Positions 7,701-16,059 of a DNA stretch of 16,237 bases are shown here, in pieces; positions within the stretch are counted from its first letter, which is position 1; the number at the start of each line of letters is the position of its first letter. The notes under the pieces were generated by a model, which worked only from the letters and a program-made list of their open reading frames with translations, did not search any database and was not told the DNA's origin. This DNA is from Setaria digitata (taxonomy: Eukaryota; Nematoda; Chromadorea; Rhabditida; Setariidae), in contig RCAB01000836.1 of assembly GCA_003640385.1 (NCBI GenBank), forward strand, positions 1 to 16,237, read 5' to 3'. The position numbers and the translations under genes are program-made.

Positions 7701-9576
7701 AAACCATTGTGTTTTAGAATAGAAAAAGCAGCAAAGCATGAAGAAAATTATATGTGAAAATTTCAAACAGGCTGATAGCTACGATCATTATTACTTGTCC
7801 TTACGACGATTAACACTGATTCGAGTCTAACTTTACGCTAACCTTATGCAATTGTAACTTGGAAAATTTCTAGCCTTATTAATTAATCTCAATGTTTTGG
7901 AAATTTTAGAAAATATTAAAAACGAAAGGAAAATGAAACGGATGAATCTTAAAGCAAGTCTGTGTAGCAGAGATAATAAGGAGCTTTACTAAGACTCTTC
8001 ATAGATTTACAAAGCCCTACTCAAAAACCATCACAAAACTCCAAAAAAAAAAAAAATTATCAACGTCCAACATGTAAATATTACGTAGCACTTAATGTGG
8101 CAGCAGCACAGCTGAGTAGATCTATGACATTTTTTTTTTTTTTTTTTGAAATTATAACTACAGAATATACTCAACGAAGCTTCCGACTAGCAGCATGAAG
8201 TCATGCTTGTTTGAACAAGCGCTGTTCATTTGCTCAATATTTTTGAAAAATCAGCTATGTGTAGACTCCTGGAGAGATAGAACAAGTGGAATATATGGTT
8301 CATTCCAGAAACCCATAAATAGGGAGTTTAATATTTTTTTTTAGAGCCTCATGGCTAAATGCAGCATCATGGATATCATCTGATTTTCTTATACAAAACT
8401 GTTCGTGTTAGTCTCATATGTGCTGAAATAATTTAATTTAAATTCATCGTATATAGAGAAAGTAATGTTTTATTTCCCTCCCTTTGATAATTACTACATA
8501 CCAACCTATTATACTGCTCCCTGTTAGTCATTAACCTTGTCTTGACAAGTCAATCTGCACAAACTCGGAAGAAAAGTTTTTGGTTAAGTATGATTACTTC
8601 AAGTAATAATATTATTATAAAAGATTAACATCACTGTTATTGAAATATGGTCACAGGAAAAGCAAGGTCATTCCATGTTTGTTTACTCATTATTCATAAT
8701 GTTGCTCAGTCTAGACTTATTATCGTTTGTCAGGCTAGTCAATTCCTCTCATCCGGACATGGTGAATTAACACTTTCTAACAGCTATCAGAAATTTGGAA
8801 CTTTCTAAGACACATTTCGGTCTATGCAATGAAACAAAATTGGCAAAAATCAACATAATAATGAACTTGGGTAGAAGTAAAAAAAAAAAAAAAAAGGAAA
8901 AAAACCTCTGGAAGGTGTTGATTCAATGATGTGATCGTTCTGTTTCTGCAAAATATCTGAACGATTAAGCCGAATTTCCAAGAAGGAAAAATGATTTACT
9001 ACAGTAGCTGACAACAATATATGAATTTCAGCGTATAAATGTCATATTAGAATGGGATAAGTGACTGTTCATACTTTTTAAAAAATGACTGAACTAATCT
9101 AAGTTGCGATATTCGTCAGAGTGAAAGCCCGTGGTCGAGAAGGCAAGCAAGGGTGATCATTAAGAGTGGGGAGAAGGCTTAAATTCTTTTCAGCGACGTG
9201 CACATTTCGAAAATCGCGACGCAAGAAGTTGAGGGAGCTAAGTACTTTGACACGGCTACTTGGCTAGGCCTGCTCAATGACCACTATCGGAGAAGGGAAA
9301 TGAATGTCCACGAAGGAACAGGCTCATTTCATCCTCCTCTGCTATATTTATAGACTACTTACTGATCACCACTTCACTCAAGCTCAACGTTCTCAGGTTA
9401 AACAGGCAAACCTCAGCTCTCGCACCAACAGGTGGATTCTTCAAGCGATGCAATGACTGCATGACGCGGAATGCAGATGTCCATTTATGGCGTGCACGTT
9501 TGGTTTCTGTCGTGGGCGTGGAAATTGTGGTAAGTACGCCAGAGTCTTCTCCCGACGTTACGATATCCACATCCAT
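1695..9576 (-). CDS. STAC-like tandem SH3 adaptor gene, seven exons, 333 residues predicted
   Basis: The minus-strand gene joins 9576-9363, 5233-5033, 3549-3442, 2596-2480, 2420-2299, 2174-2040 and 1799-1695. All introns are GT-AG and all junction phases agree, giving one open frame of 1002 nt ending in TGA. Residues 75-78 are DPVY, a motif I recall between the C1 and SH3 regions of vertebrate STAC proteins. Residues about 140-213 form a basic, Ser/Pro-rich linker. SH3-1 is about 219-273 (GDRLRIVDNGDPDWLYG, then FPST and VQPGE). SH3-2 is about 278-330 (KIRLYRDQVV, then RVLVRTERHAFVQCPL). STAC proteins bind and tune L-type voltage-gated calcium channels at the plasma membrane; that role here is inferred from family membership. 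Vertebrate members are about 360-400 residues and carry a C1 zinc domain, which is not visible here. It could instead be a divergent SH3 adaptor of another family. Exons 4-7 are very well supported, exons 2-3 well supported, and exon 1 is less certain. Confidence 0.82.
1800..2039 (-). other. Intron 6 of the STAC-like gene, 240 nt
   Basis: It is bounded by GTAAGA and TTTCAG. It is very A/T-rich, and minus-strand T-rich runs make a chance open frame (1754-1987). No other feature was seen. Confidence 0.85.
2040..2174 (-). CDS. Exon 6 of the STAC-like gene (end of SH3-1, start of SH3-2)
   Basis: The acceptor is TTTGTAG and the donor is CAG followed by GTAAGA. It is 135 nt, phase 0 at both ends, coding residues 255-299. 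It completes SH3-1 with TGDRTDRLMSFPSTCVALV, where the SH3 'FP..Y' motif reads FPSTC, so the usual Tyr is a Cys. The next residues, QPGEQPMLLR, correspond to the RPGE linker that precedes the second SH3 in STAC proteins. It ends KIRLYRDQ, equivalent to the SLKENQ strand of STAC SH3-2. Confidence 0.92.
2299..2420 (-). CDS. Exon 5 of the STAC-like gene (first half of SH3-1)
   Basis: The acceptor is TTTGCAG (2421-2427) and the donor is AAG followed by GTAACT. It is 122 nt, phase 1 in and phase 0 out, coding residues 215-254. It begins HVVIHEYVAGPE in the place of the SH3 ALYDY strand and continues GDRLRIVDNGDPDWLYG, the classic SH3 pattern of GD, hydrophobic strand, n-Src loop and Trp. The first Trp of the usual WW pair is kept (W249), while the second is Leu. 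Intron 4 before it is only 59 nt. Confidence 0.92.
2480..2596 (-). CDS. Exon 4 of the STAC-like gene (Ser/Arg/Pro-rich linker)
   Basis: The acceptor is AACTAG (2597-2599) and the donor is GTATGT (2478-2479). It is 117 nt, phase 1 in and out, coding residues 176-213. The peptide contains TGDISEWERSRSSSG and PSPRSTPRRISSSD, a low-complexity basic linker likely to be disordered and rich in potential phosphorylation sites. A nearer AG (CAACAG) would break the phase with exon 3, so the TAG acceptor is preferred. The opposite strand has long open frames here, which are shadows of this exon. Confidence 0.82.
2597..3441 (-). other. Intron 3 of the STAC-like gene, 845 nt
   Basis: It is bounded by GTAAGT and CTAG. 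AT-rich with poly-A/T runs. I saw no additional exon, repeat or RNA in it. Confidence 0.75.
3442..3549 (-). CDS. Exon 3 of the STAC-like gene (basic LQKQMKSLSL linker)
   Basis: The acceptor is GAGCAG and the donor is GTAAGT, which is strong. The 108 nt exon codes 35 whole residues with split codons on each side (G|GT in, A|CG out). The peptide begins MNGGKRRPPKLQKQMKSLSL and continues with an acidic Ser/Pro-rich part. STAC proteins carry a similar LQKLKRSLS-type basic/Ser segment, though in vertebrates it lies N-terminal to the C1 domain. Here it lies between DPVY and SH3-1, so this may be convergence or rearrangement. The AGCAG acceptor has a poor pyrimidine tract, but the phase fits both neighbours. 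Confidence 0.75.
3550..5032 (-). other. Intron 2 of the STAC-like gene, 1483 nt
   Basis: It is bounded by GTACTT and GAGCAG. It contains a possible alternative terminal exon (3801-3976) and two copies of a roughly 22-nt direct repeat (4019-4041 and 4483-4504, reading AAATTTACTCTTAAAAAA then CTGA, differing by one A). The rest looks like ordinary AT-rich intron. Confidence 0.7.
3801..3976 (-). CDS. Possible alternative 3'-terminal exon inside intron 2
   Basis: A strong acceptor (GCTTTATTTCCTGCAG) precedes 3976. The downstream frame stays open for 57 codons to TAA at 3801-3803, and is in phase with the exon 2 donor (G|AA gives Glu). The peptide contains LILFLDLRKFIENLAEEEN. Splicing exon 2 here would replace linker and SH3 domains with an unrelated tail. 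No in-phase donor was found that would let it be an internal exon, and no AATAAA lies close downstream on the minus strand. This length of open frame is expected by chance somewhere in 16 kb. Confidence 0.2.
5033..5233 (-). CDS. Exon 2 of the STAC-like gene (DPVY motif and Ser-rich linker)
   Basis: The acceptor is GAAACAG at 5234-5240 and the donor is CAG followed by GTACTT at 5031-5032. The exon is 201 nt, phase 1 in and phase 1 out, coding residues 73-138. It opens AIDPVYLALKQATGIYG, matching the position and pattern of the DPVYETL-type motif of STAC proteins. It then runs through a Ser/Thr/Pro-rich stretch including SATPSPRHLSDASLQDSGYA. That segment looks like a disordered, phosphorylatable linker. 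Upstream stops in this frame confirm that the splice acceptor lies near 5233. Confidence 0.8.
6595..6621 (-). CDS. Possible 27-nt microexon in intron 1
   Basis: The acceptor CTAACTACAG precedes 6621 and the donor GTGACA follows 6595. The length is a multiple of three and the phase matches: A|AC gives Asn at the start and G|AT gives Asp before A-I-D-P-V-Y. It would add nine residues and no stop. Short phase-compatible segments like this arise by chance, and the donor is not strong. Confidence 0.12.
7256..7272. repeat. TA dinucleotide run
   Basis: About eight TA units inside intron 1 of the STAC-like gene. Confidence 0.85.
7432..7475. repeat. 22-nt tandem duplication
   Basis: Two adjacent 22-nt units (7432-7453 and 7454-7475), each reading AAATGAAA, then C or T, then CAACTAATTAAGC. 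They differ at one base, which suggests a recent duplication. Confidence 0.85.
8130..8147. repeat. T18 homopolymer
   Basis: Eighteen consecutive T inside intron 1. Confidence 0.9.
8192..8220. repeat. Two overlapping perfect inverted repeats
   Basis: AGCATGA-AG-TCATGCT (8192-8207) overlaps GCTTGTT-TG-AACAAGC (8205-8220) by the shared GCT. Each has 7-bp arms around a 2-nt centre. Confidence 0.8.
8879..8895. repeat. A17 homopolymer
   Basis: Seventeen consecutive A inside intron 1, with further A-rich sequence after a GG break. Confidence 0.9.
9110..9362. other. GC-richer block next to exon 1 with an open plus-strand frame
   Basis: This stretch is visibly richer in G/C and CpG than the surrounding intron. 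On the plus strand an acceptor-like TTCTTTTCAG (ending at 9193) leads into an open frame of 52 codons (9195-9350, stop TAG 9351-9353). The peptide includes DVHISKIATQEVEGAKYFDT. It has no early ATG and no recognised family. On the minus strand it carries a shorter frame beginning GAGGAGGATGAAATG. It may be a regulatory region, an alternative first exon or an exon of an antisense transcript. Confidence 0.3.
9363..9576 (-). CDS. Exon 1 of the STAC-like gene (start codon, residues 1-71)
   Basis: The open frame begins at ATG 9576, with an in-frame TGA four codons upstream (9586-9588) and no AG acceptor between them, so this ATG is a real first methionine for any transcript covering it. It encodes an acidic start (MDVDIVTSGEDSG), a Ser/Thr-rich stretch, a basic patch (KRARHKW) and a segment ending LSLSEVVI. 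The donor is GTAAGT after ATC A, a strong consensus site, leaving phase 1. Joined directly to exon 2 it makes N-A-I-D-P-V-Y, which keeps the frame. The residues before DPVY loosely resemble the stretch before DPVY in vertebrate STAC. The phase match and strong donor support it. The 4.1 kb gap to exon 2 and the missing C1 domain leave room for additional exons or another start. Confidence 0.6.
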
Positions 9577-9588
9577 TTGCGTATTTCA

Positions 9589-9600
9589 CTTAAAACAAGA
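9589..9600 (-). promoter_or_regulatory. Possible trans-splice or 5' UTR acceptor upstream of the start codon
   Basis: TCTTGTTTTAAG ends 12 nt before the ATG on the minus strand. If the organism is a nematode, a spliced leader could be added here, giving a very short 5' UTR. This is only a sequence match to a loose acceptor pattern. Confidence 0.2.
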
Positions 9601-11058
9601 TCTAATAAAGGATGCTTAATGTGCGTCAGAAAATGATTGTCTGCATAACGTCAATTCACAACGAAATGTTACTTTCAAGCGATTCCTTGCAAAAACCGAT
9701 TTTCAAGGGCTTCTTACCCAACAGTATCGGGATTTATTAGGTTAAGTAGAGATTAATAATTTCGAAAGCTGCATTCTATCAACTGAATTTAAAAAAACGT
9801 GTTTGCAACTGCATGAATAAGAAAGAGGATAGAAGGAAAAACAACATCATGAAGGATAAAGAAATGATAGCTTAATAAACATTTTCGTCAAAATCGTAGC
9901 TCTATCTTATTCCATTTCATGCAAGCAACATAAAGCGTTCGATTTCAAAAAATTAGAGCACTGCTCAACGAAAGACAATGAATAGGGAAGAAAAAAATTT
10001 TCTTTTTGTAAATGACATTCAAAGAAATTGTCCACTTTAAAAGGAACTAAAAATTTTGGTAACAGTGAAAAATAAATTAAAAGAAACCGAGGTGAAATGT
10101 TACTTCCCAGACTTGAACCACTTTAAATTCAGAAAAAAGTCAAGACGATCATACGAACAGCAGTCAACATCATAATTAGTGAACATTTCGAATTACCGGA
10201 CGCATTATCTTAAGCTCAAATGCAACATCTAAGCCTTCAAAAAAATCCATCCACACTGAGTTCATCAAGAGGACTACGTGGAAAAAACGCGAAGATCGAC
10301 TCCTCTTTATCGCATTTATTTCATTAATTAAATTTCGTGAGCTGTGATTTCAGTATTTTCTGCGTTATTCGCTTTTCTTTCAAATAACTCACGTCAGATT
10401 ATGACGATTTATGCGGGTGAATAAGAAAACCGTCCAAATTAAAACCACTAATGATGAATTGCAGGAAAAAAGCCGAAAGATTGTTGTTTTAAACAATTTT
10501 ATTCAATAGTTATGCGTTTTGCTCATTATTTTATGTCTCTAGGAGACCATTCGTGACAACCTGAGCGCAATCATTGATTAGTCTCAATTTGGTGGACACA
10601 AAGCTGCTGTTTATAATTCTGACATGAATAAAACATCCGGCTGTAATTGTAAAATTTAAGTGATTAGTAGGACGAATGGTTCCAGATGAAGAATTAAATA
10701 TAGTACACAATATGGGATTTAGTGAGATAATGAAAAGGTAATTTATCATACCAAAATTTTGCACTTTATGTTACTGTTGTCAAATCAATATCTAACAGTT
10801 AACACGAAGTGACAAACACAGTTTTTCTTAACTACAGTTCACTAACTGTTTTTTTAATCACTTCTTCACTGGTGCAAAATTTGCGAATCTGGAGGTAACA
10901 ATTGCTTGCCTGAGCATGATAGTTTTTGCCTAATTTTGAATCAGTTAGAAACAAGTTTTAGTACTTCTACAAGCTGCTTATTGAATTTGATTAAACTCAC
11001 TAATACCAAAGTATATATGTATAAAACTTCTTTCCAACTGATTATATATTTTTATTGT
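9601..11058. other. Upstream non-coding DNA, first part
   Basis: Apart from a minus-strand open frame at 10531-10764 that contains an internal TTACAATTACAG acceptor-like site and an unrecognised peptide, I see nothing definite. It may hold the promoter of the STAC-like gene, but no TATA or factor site stands out from the AT background. Confidence 0.4.
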
Positions 11059-11140
11059 AAATATTTTCATGGATATATATATTTATATATATATATATTT
11101 CCATGAATATATATATATATATATTTCCATGAAAATATTT
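11059..11140. repeat. 82-nt palindromic TA-rich element
   Basis: 15-bp perfect arms AAATATTTTCATGGA (11059-11073) and TCCATGAAAATATTT (11126-11140) enclose long TA runs that are themselves self-complementary. A further TTTCCATGAATAT copy sits in the middle (about 11098-11110), so the block also has tandem character. Confidence 0.85.
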
Positions 11141-11167
11141 GGAATGGCGCTTCGCAAATATAGTACA

Positions 11168-11187
11168 GACACTCATGGACACTCATG
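11168..11187. repeat. 10-nt tandem duplication
   Basis: GACACTCATG is repeated twice without a gap, just beyond the palindromic TA element. Confidence 0.8.
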
Positions 11188-11419
11188 TTTTATTCTCTGA
11201 GCCATCCACTTAGCATACCTATTCAATCAATTTAATTTAGCAATGCTTACTTTCATTTTTCTGGAAATTTTAGAAGCCATCTTTATGCTGAACAAAACGT
11301 TCACAAGCATTGGTTTATCTTAGTACTTAATCTAATCCTAATCTAATTCTTCTCTTTATCAAACAGTCGGAACAAAATACAGTTGAAAAAAGAGTATGCG
11401 CATTGATGTTAAAGTACAT

Positions 11420-11524
11420 TTATTGCCAGTTGCGCCAACTGTCCATAAGGGTGGATGTTTTTGCTGCTGAAGTTGTGGAATGGACTTGGTAATGAGGGTG
11501 CCTTGTTGATTCTTCTATCCGTTT
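11420..11524 (-). CDS. Candidate terminal exon, 34 codons, unrecognised
   Basis: A strong acceptor (TTTTTATTTCTCGTTCCTATAG) precedes 11524 on the minus strand. The frame reads KRIEESTRHPHYQVHSTTSA and continues to NWQ and TAA at 11420-11422, with AATAAA at 11419-11424 overlapping the stop. A second frame from the same acceptor is also open for a similar length, which weakens the case. The composition is GC-richer than its flanks. No family was recognised and no partner exon identified. Confidence 0.22.
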   Translation of the reverse strand, partial: KRIEESTRHPHYQVHSTTSAAKTSTLMDSWRNWQ

Positions 11525-13001
11525 CTATAGGAACGAGAAATAAAAATTGGCCTCAGAGACATACTGCAGCACATCATATTAAAATGTGAAATGAAGCTTC
11601 GAACTTCTAATTATCCTATCCTTCATTTGAAGGTAATCAACCGATGACAAGGATATGCTATGCTTTTTTGCGGTTTGTTAATTAATTTCGCGTAAATTTT
11701 GAAGAAAACACCTACTTTAGGCAATAAATGATCCATTATGTTAAATGTTCCCGACGTTAGCAGACAGACTTCGAGAAATTCCTAAATTAAGTAGCATAAC
11801 AATTAAACACCATTTTGACATTCATCAATTATTCATGTATAAAAAGTCATTCATTGGAAAAGAATTTTTAATGCTGCAGTGAACTCAAAAAGAAACGATG
11901 GGAAGCTCATAGAAAATCGAGTTTCATTTTCTCTAAAAATGAACCATTTTATAAGAAATGAAGAACTTTCAAGTCTTAGTTTTACCACTTCCACAGCAGA
12001 CTAATAATCTAGCATTTTTTTTCTGTACTTCCAAGTTCTTATCTAAATACACACACAAAAAAAAACTGAAAGTGAATTTCTTCAATTAGACAAGTGAGAT
12101 CAAAATTATTCTAGCTTTCTCTGAGTACAACCATATTTGGAGTGTTAAAATAAGGCAGTACAGGGAAAGAAAAAGGAAAGAACCTGAGATTTACTCTTCA
12201 ATTCATGAATAGACTCTCGAAAAGGCTATTTCGAAAAAAAAAATCATTTCATAAGCATATTTAATCGAGAACTGTTAAAAGATTTTTTGGAAATTATTTG
12301 GCTGTCTTATTCTAAAGGCAAAAATTGTCATATTTCTTTTGTTTGAAAAAATGGGTTCGAAGGTTGATGCAGAAATAGTGTAGTCTACCGAAGAATTCAA
12401 AAGTAATTATGTGCTCAAGTAAAAGGATCTCACTAAAATTAAACCGTAGATGCGAACAGTTACCACAAAAATACAATACTGAGTTTCGTTTTTAGATGTT
12501 CATAGAGAATTATTACTCTTTATCCCCAATTTCCCCACAACAAATGTATCTTTTAATGTACTTGAAAACCAAAATATTGAACACTTGCTTTTATGTATGA
12601 TTAAACAGTTAAATCAACGCGGAATTGATAAAGTAATCAAACACTCTGTAAGGTTCTAAAAACTTCTAAAACGTCTAAAATCTTGCTCTGTTCACTGATA
12701 AACAAATTTAATTCTGTTTCATGTTTGAAGAGAAATATTTATAAAGACAAATTCAAATTGAATTACTAAAAAGTTAGCACTTGAGAATGAATACGCTTTA
12801 AGAGAGGTGGTGAACTATCTATTCAAGAAATTATTACATCCCATATGTAGGTGGGCATTCTTAAACGGTTAAAATTTACTGAAGAAATATGACTAGAAAT
12901 AGTAAATGAAAAGTAAGTCGTAATATAGCTAATTTAAAAAAAAGTACAGGTAGGAAGACATTTTCAAAAAGTTTTGTTGGCTGAGTAAATAAAAAGTCTT
13001 C

Positions 13002-13252
13002 TTACAAATGAGGAGATTTCAACAAGATCTCTAAGGAATTGCCCGGAACTTTCAATCGTTTGGTCTGAAAACTCTGATCTTCTGCATCAATAATGCTATC
13101 CTGATGAACTGCTCGTCTATTTTTTCCCTTGAATTTATCAAAAACTTCGTCTATTAAAATTATAATAGTGTCTTCGAGATTTACTACATTTCCATTTTTT
13201 AAATATGATAGCATGCATCTGAAGACATAATAAGCATTTAAGAAAGCGAATG
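13002..13252 (-). CDS. Candidate exon or short gene, unrecognised
   Basis: On the minus strand two pyrimidine-tract acceptors (CTTCTTCTTCTAG and TTTTTTTTCGCAG) lead into an open frame containing AFLNAYYVFRCMLSYLKNGN and LEDTIIILIDEVFDKFKGK, ending in TAA at 13002. A GTAAGA donor overlaps the stop. Reading from ATG 13310 gives 102 residues with a hydrophobic N terminus, but part of that hydrophobicity comes from the pyrimidine tracts. It looks helix-forming and protein-like but matches nothing I recognise. Confidence 0.28.
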
Positions 13253-14422
13253 CTGCGAAAAAAAAGTGAGACACAAAGACTGCTAGAAGAAGAAGGAAAA
13301 ATGTACACATTTGCGCAAAATATTCGCAAAATTACGCAGCAGCTCTGTAAGCCAGCAAAAAGTTATGGGTTTGTGAGTGTTCTCTAAAACATCTACTTTA
13401 ATCATCCCAATTCTTTATAAACGATATGAACACTTAAATTCTTCCAGACGGTATTCAAGAACAGCGATAATTGGTGGGGACATAACAGAGAGAGGAAAAG
13501 TAATGTTTGAAAATATTGGTTCAGACTTTTGTAGAAAAAAAAATTTTTTAAATACAAGTGTATGTTAGAAGACATTGCTGAATATTTCTAATCAATACTT
13601 TAGCAGGAATGCCGAGAAAAATGAAAGCTATACAAATAAAACTGAAAGCGGAAAAAAGGAACTAATCCGTATAAACAGACTTATGCATATTCGATTAAGT
13701 AATATTGCACGAAGATGCAGCAGTATAATAAGCAGAAGAAAGTGAAGAGCAGTTCTGAATGTGTTCTCTTCAGATCACTGAAATTTACAATATCTGAATT
13801 GTTGGAAATTAACGTTTTGCATTTTGAAATGAATAGAAGTCTCAACAACCGAAAATTTATAAGACAATTCTTTCTTTCTTATTGGATGTTTTGTTCCAGC
13901 TACATTTTTCGGGAAACATGCCATGAAACTGTTTACGAATGCATTTTTGAAAAATTTAAAGACTTCAATTTCAAACAGATTTGACGAAATAGTGTTATTT
14001 TCCTGACTTAAACAGAAATTTAAGGAAATGGAAAAATCATCTTTTAGGAAAAATGGAGAAAAAAGCCTAAAAATTGATGTGAGAATGTGAATAGCATATA
14101 ATGTGCACAAATGGTTCTTTAGATGATGCAACTATCACTGCTTCGAAGGAATTCATAGGTTTTTTCGTGTTTCACTTCTGTCGAGAAACATTTCTATTCA
14201 TTTAGAGCAGCCAGCTCAACCCAAATTTAATTTTAAACTTCCACAGATAGAAGGAAAGCCATAAGCATTCGGAACAAAATCCATGCTTGTTGTTGGGTAG
14301 GGTTTTAAATTTAAAAGAAAAAAAAAAAAAAGATGGAAGACTAAACAACAGCATTTACATTGTAATATCATCAGTTGATCTGATATAAGGAATATCAGGA
14401 CATGAGCATTTTCTTTATTCAC

Positions 14423-14561
14423 TTATTCAAGTGTTCTTGTTTCTAAACCGGAATCAGCTCGGTGAACCGGTCTTTCCTTGTTAGTGTGGTGGCATAGACT
14501 TAAAGCAAAGGATTCTTCTATCTTTCGATCTTGTTTCCTCCCTTCTCGTCCCTCGCTTTTT
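14423..14561 (-). CDS. Candidate terminal exon rich in charged residues, unrecognised
   Basis: Acceptor CTAAATTTTAG precedes 14561. The frame reads KSEGREGRKQDRKIEESFAL, then CHHTNKERPVHRADSGLE, to a TAA at 14423. The plus strand is also open here (14478-14684). The segment is GC-richer than its surroundings. Without a partner exon or family match it is weak. Confidence 0.17.
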
Positions 14562-14699
14562 CTAAAATTTAGCAGACAGTCGAATTTTTTAAATGAAACA
14601 GTACACACATGCAACCGTATTTCGCATTCGAACAATTATTATGAGAAAAAACGTAAAGAACACTGTTCAAGAAAGAAAAGTTAGTTGTTCCAGAAATTC

Positions 14700-16059
14700 T
14701 GCCTTAGTTAACATGGCAGCACTTATTTTCACGTATAAAATTTCAGCTTTTTTTTTTGAGGAGCAACAGAAAAAGTTTTATAGTATGGAGTTTAAGATTT
14801 CTGTTCTCCTCAGATTTCGGATTTTTTATGCCACAGAAATGTGTCATTTTGCGAGGCTTAATGGATGAAATATCCTTGTTGAAAACATTTTTTCATGCGA
14901 AATTTTCGCCCACTATTTTCTGCTTCTTTTCAAAACTTGTTGTAAAATGAGGAAATCTTTTTCGCTTCTTCGTCGGTAAGGGAATCTGCATGAGAAATGC
15001 TGATTTGAATTTAAAAAAAAACAAACAAAACAGAAACGGTGGATGAGCTCATTCAACCTTAGCAAGCATTTCAGCTACAACGTTAAAGATGTGCAAGCAA
15101 TTATAAAAATATCACTGTAATCAAAATAATTCGTGCAGTTATCAAAAAATAGAAATAATTAAAAATCAATTTTTATTAACTGGACTAGTAATGTAAAAAG
15201 GTGTAGATGCTTTGGTAATAAAAAAAAAAGTGCCTTAACATTTTATATAATTACCTTGTCACAGTATCTGTCTTTTACCTTTATTGGAAATCGTTTGTAG
15301 TTTCCGATTCCAGAATGAGTGAGTTCAGTTTGTAGTTTGTCTGCTAAATTTAGTTAATTAACGGGAATAATAACTGTCTGAAAGGACGAAAATTTCTTTA
15401 TCGAAATTGCCGAAAAATTATAGATATATTAAAGCTATCAGATTCTGATTGTATCATCATCTGTAACAATTGGATGTTCAAAAAGTTAATTGTAATGCAA
15501 AAGTAGTGAGAGTTGAAGTGCTATTAAAAAAAGTTTACGGTTATGCCAAAATGCTTTACTATCATACCACTTTTTAGCCTGAACAATTCACAATTTTTTC
15601 AGTTTGATCTTAAAAATACCAGGAAAGTTCACTCTGAGCAATTGCAATAATAAAAAATTTTTTAATTCTTCAATCGCACGACTTAGGTGAAAAACTTGCA
15701 TATGTTGTTTTTTACTATCATGTTCAGCTGATACATTCTCAGCAGCTAAAGCCATCTTTCGAAAAGATTAAGCTTAATTTAGAATTTTTTTTTTTTTAAT
15801 GAAAATAAATTTTATTACAAAGCAGAAAAAGCAAGTTTGTTTTGAACAAAAAAAAAATATTTTCTCAACGATATCGTTTCAAATTCCTTTTTTATAGTTT
15901 GACAATTCTATTCTTTTAACTAGGATAAAAGATTACCTTTACTTACTATAAAATTTCATTATATAGTTGGAACAGATTGAGTTCCATTTTTATTTACAAA
16001 TTGCTTTCGTGCTCAATTATATTAATTTAACACTTCCTATAATTTTTTTGTCATTTCAT
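14700..16059. other. AT-rich DNA with no supported gene
   Basis: Several overlapping chance open frames at the left end (14593-14950) share no splice or family evidence. Homopolymer A/T runs are common. Nothing else was noticed. Confidence 0.45.

Larger units (their letters stand above)
5234..9362 (-). other. Intron 1 of the STAC-like gene, about 4.1 kb
   Basis: It is bounded by GTAAGT and AAACAG. I looked for exons on the minus strand, in particular for the C1 domain pattern HxW/F...PTFCxxC...CxxC, and found none. A possible 27-nt microexon lies at 6595-6621. The intron also contains a TA run (7256-7272), a 22-nt tandem duplication (7432-7475), two overlapping inverted repeats (8192-8220), T18 and A17 homopolymers and the GC-richer block near 9110-9350. 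Chance short open frames (5729-5938, 6424-6615, 7135-7317) are not supported. Confidence 0.6.

Noticed and set aside
10531..10764. Minus-strand frame of 77 codons
   Set aside because: It contains an internal acceptor-like site and no known family. Another frame after that site is also open, so no coding call is justified.
13715..14131. Overlapping open frames of 89 (plus) and 118 (minus) codons
   Set aside because: Both strands are open, composition is low-complexity Phe/Lys/Asn-rich, and no domain, splice pattern or family match supports either.
14450..14480. tRNA-like GGTTCACCG box
   Set aside because: No A box, cloverleaf or acceptor stem could be built around it.
14593..14950. Plus-strand frames of 91 and 64 codons
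   Set aside because: They overlap in different frames, with no recognisable domain and AT-driven composition.
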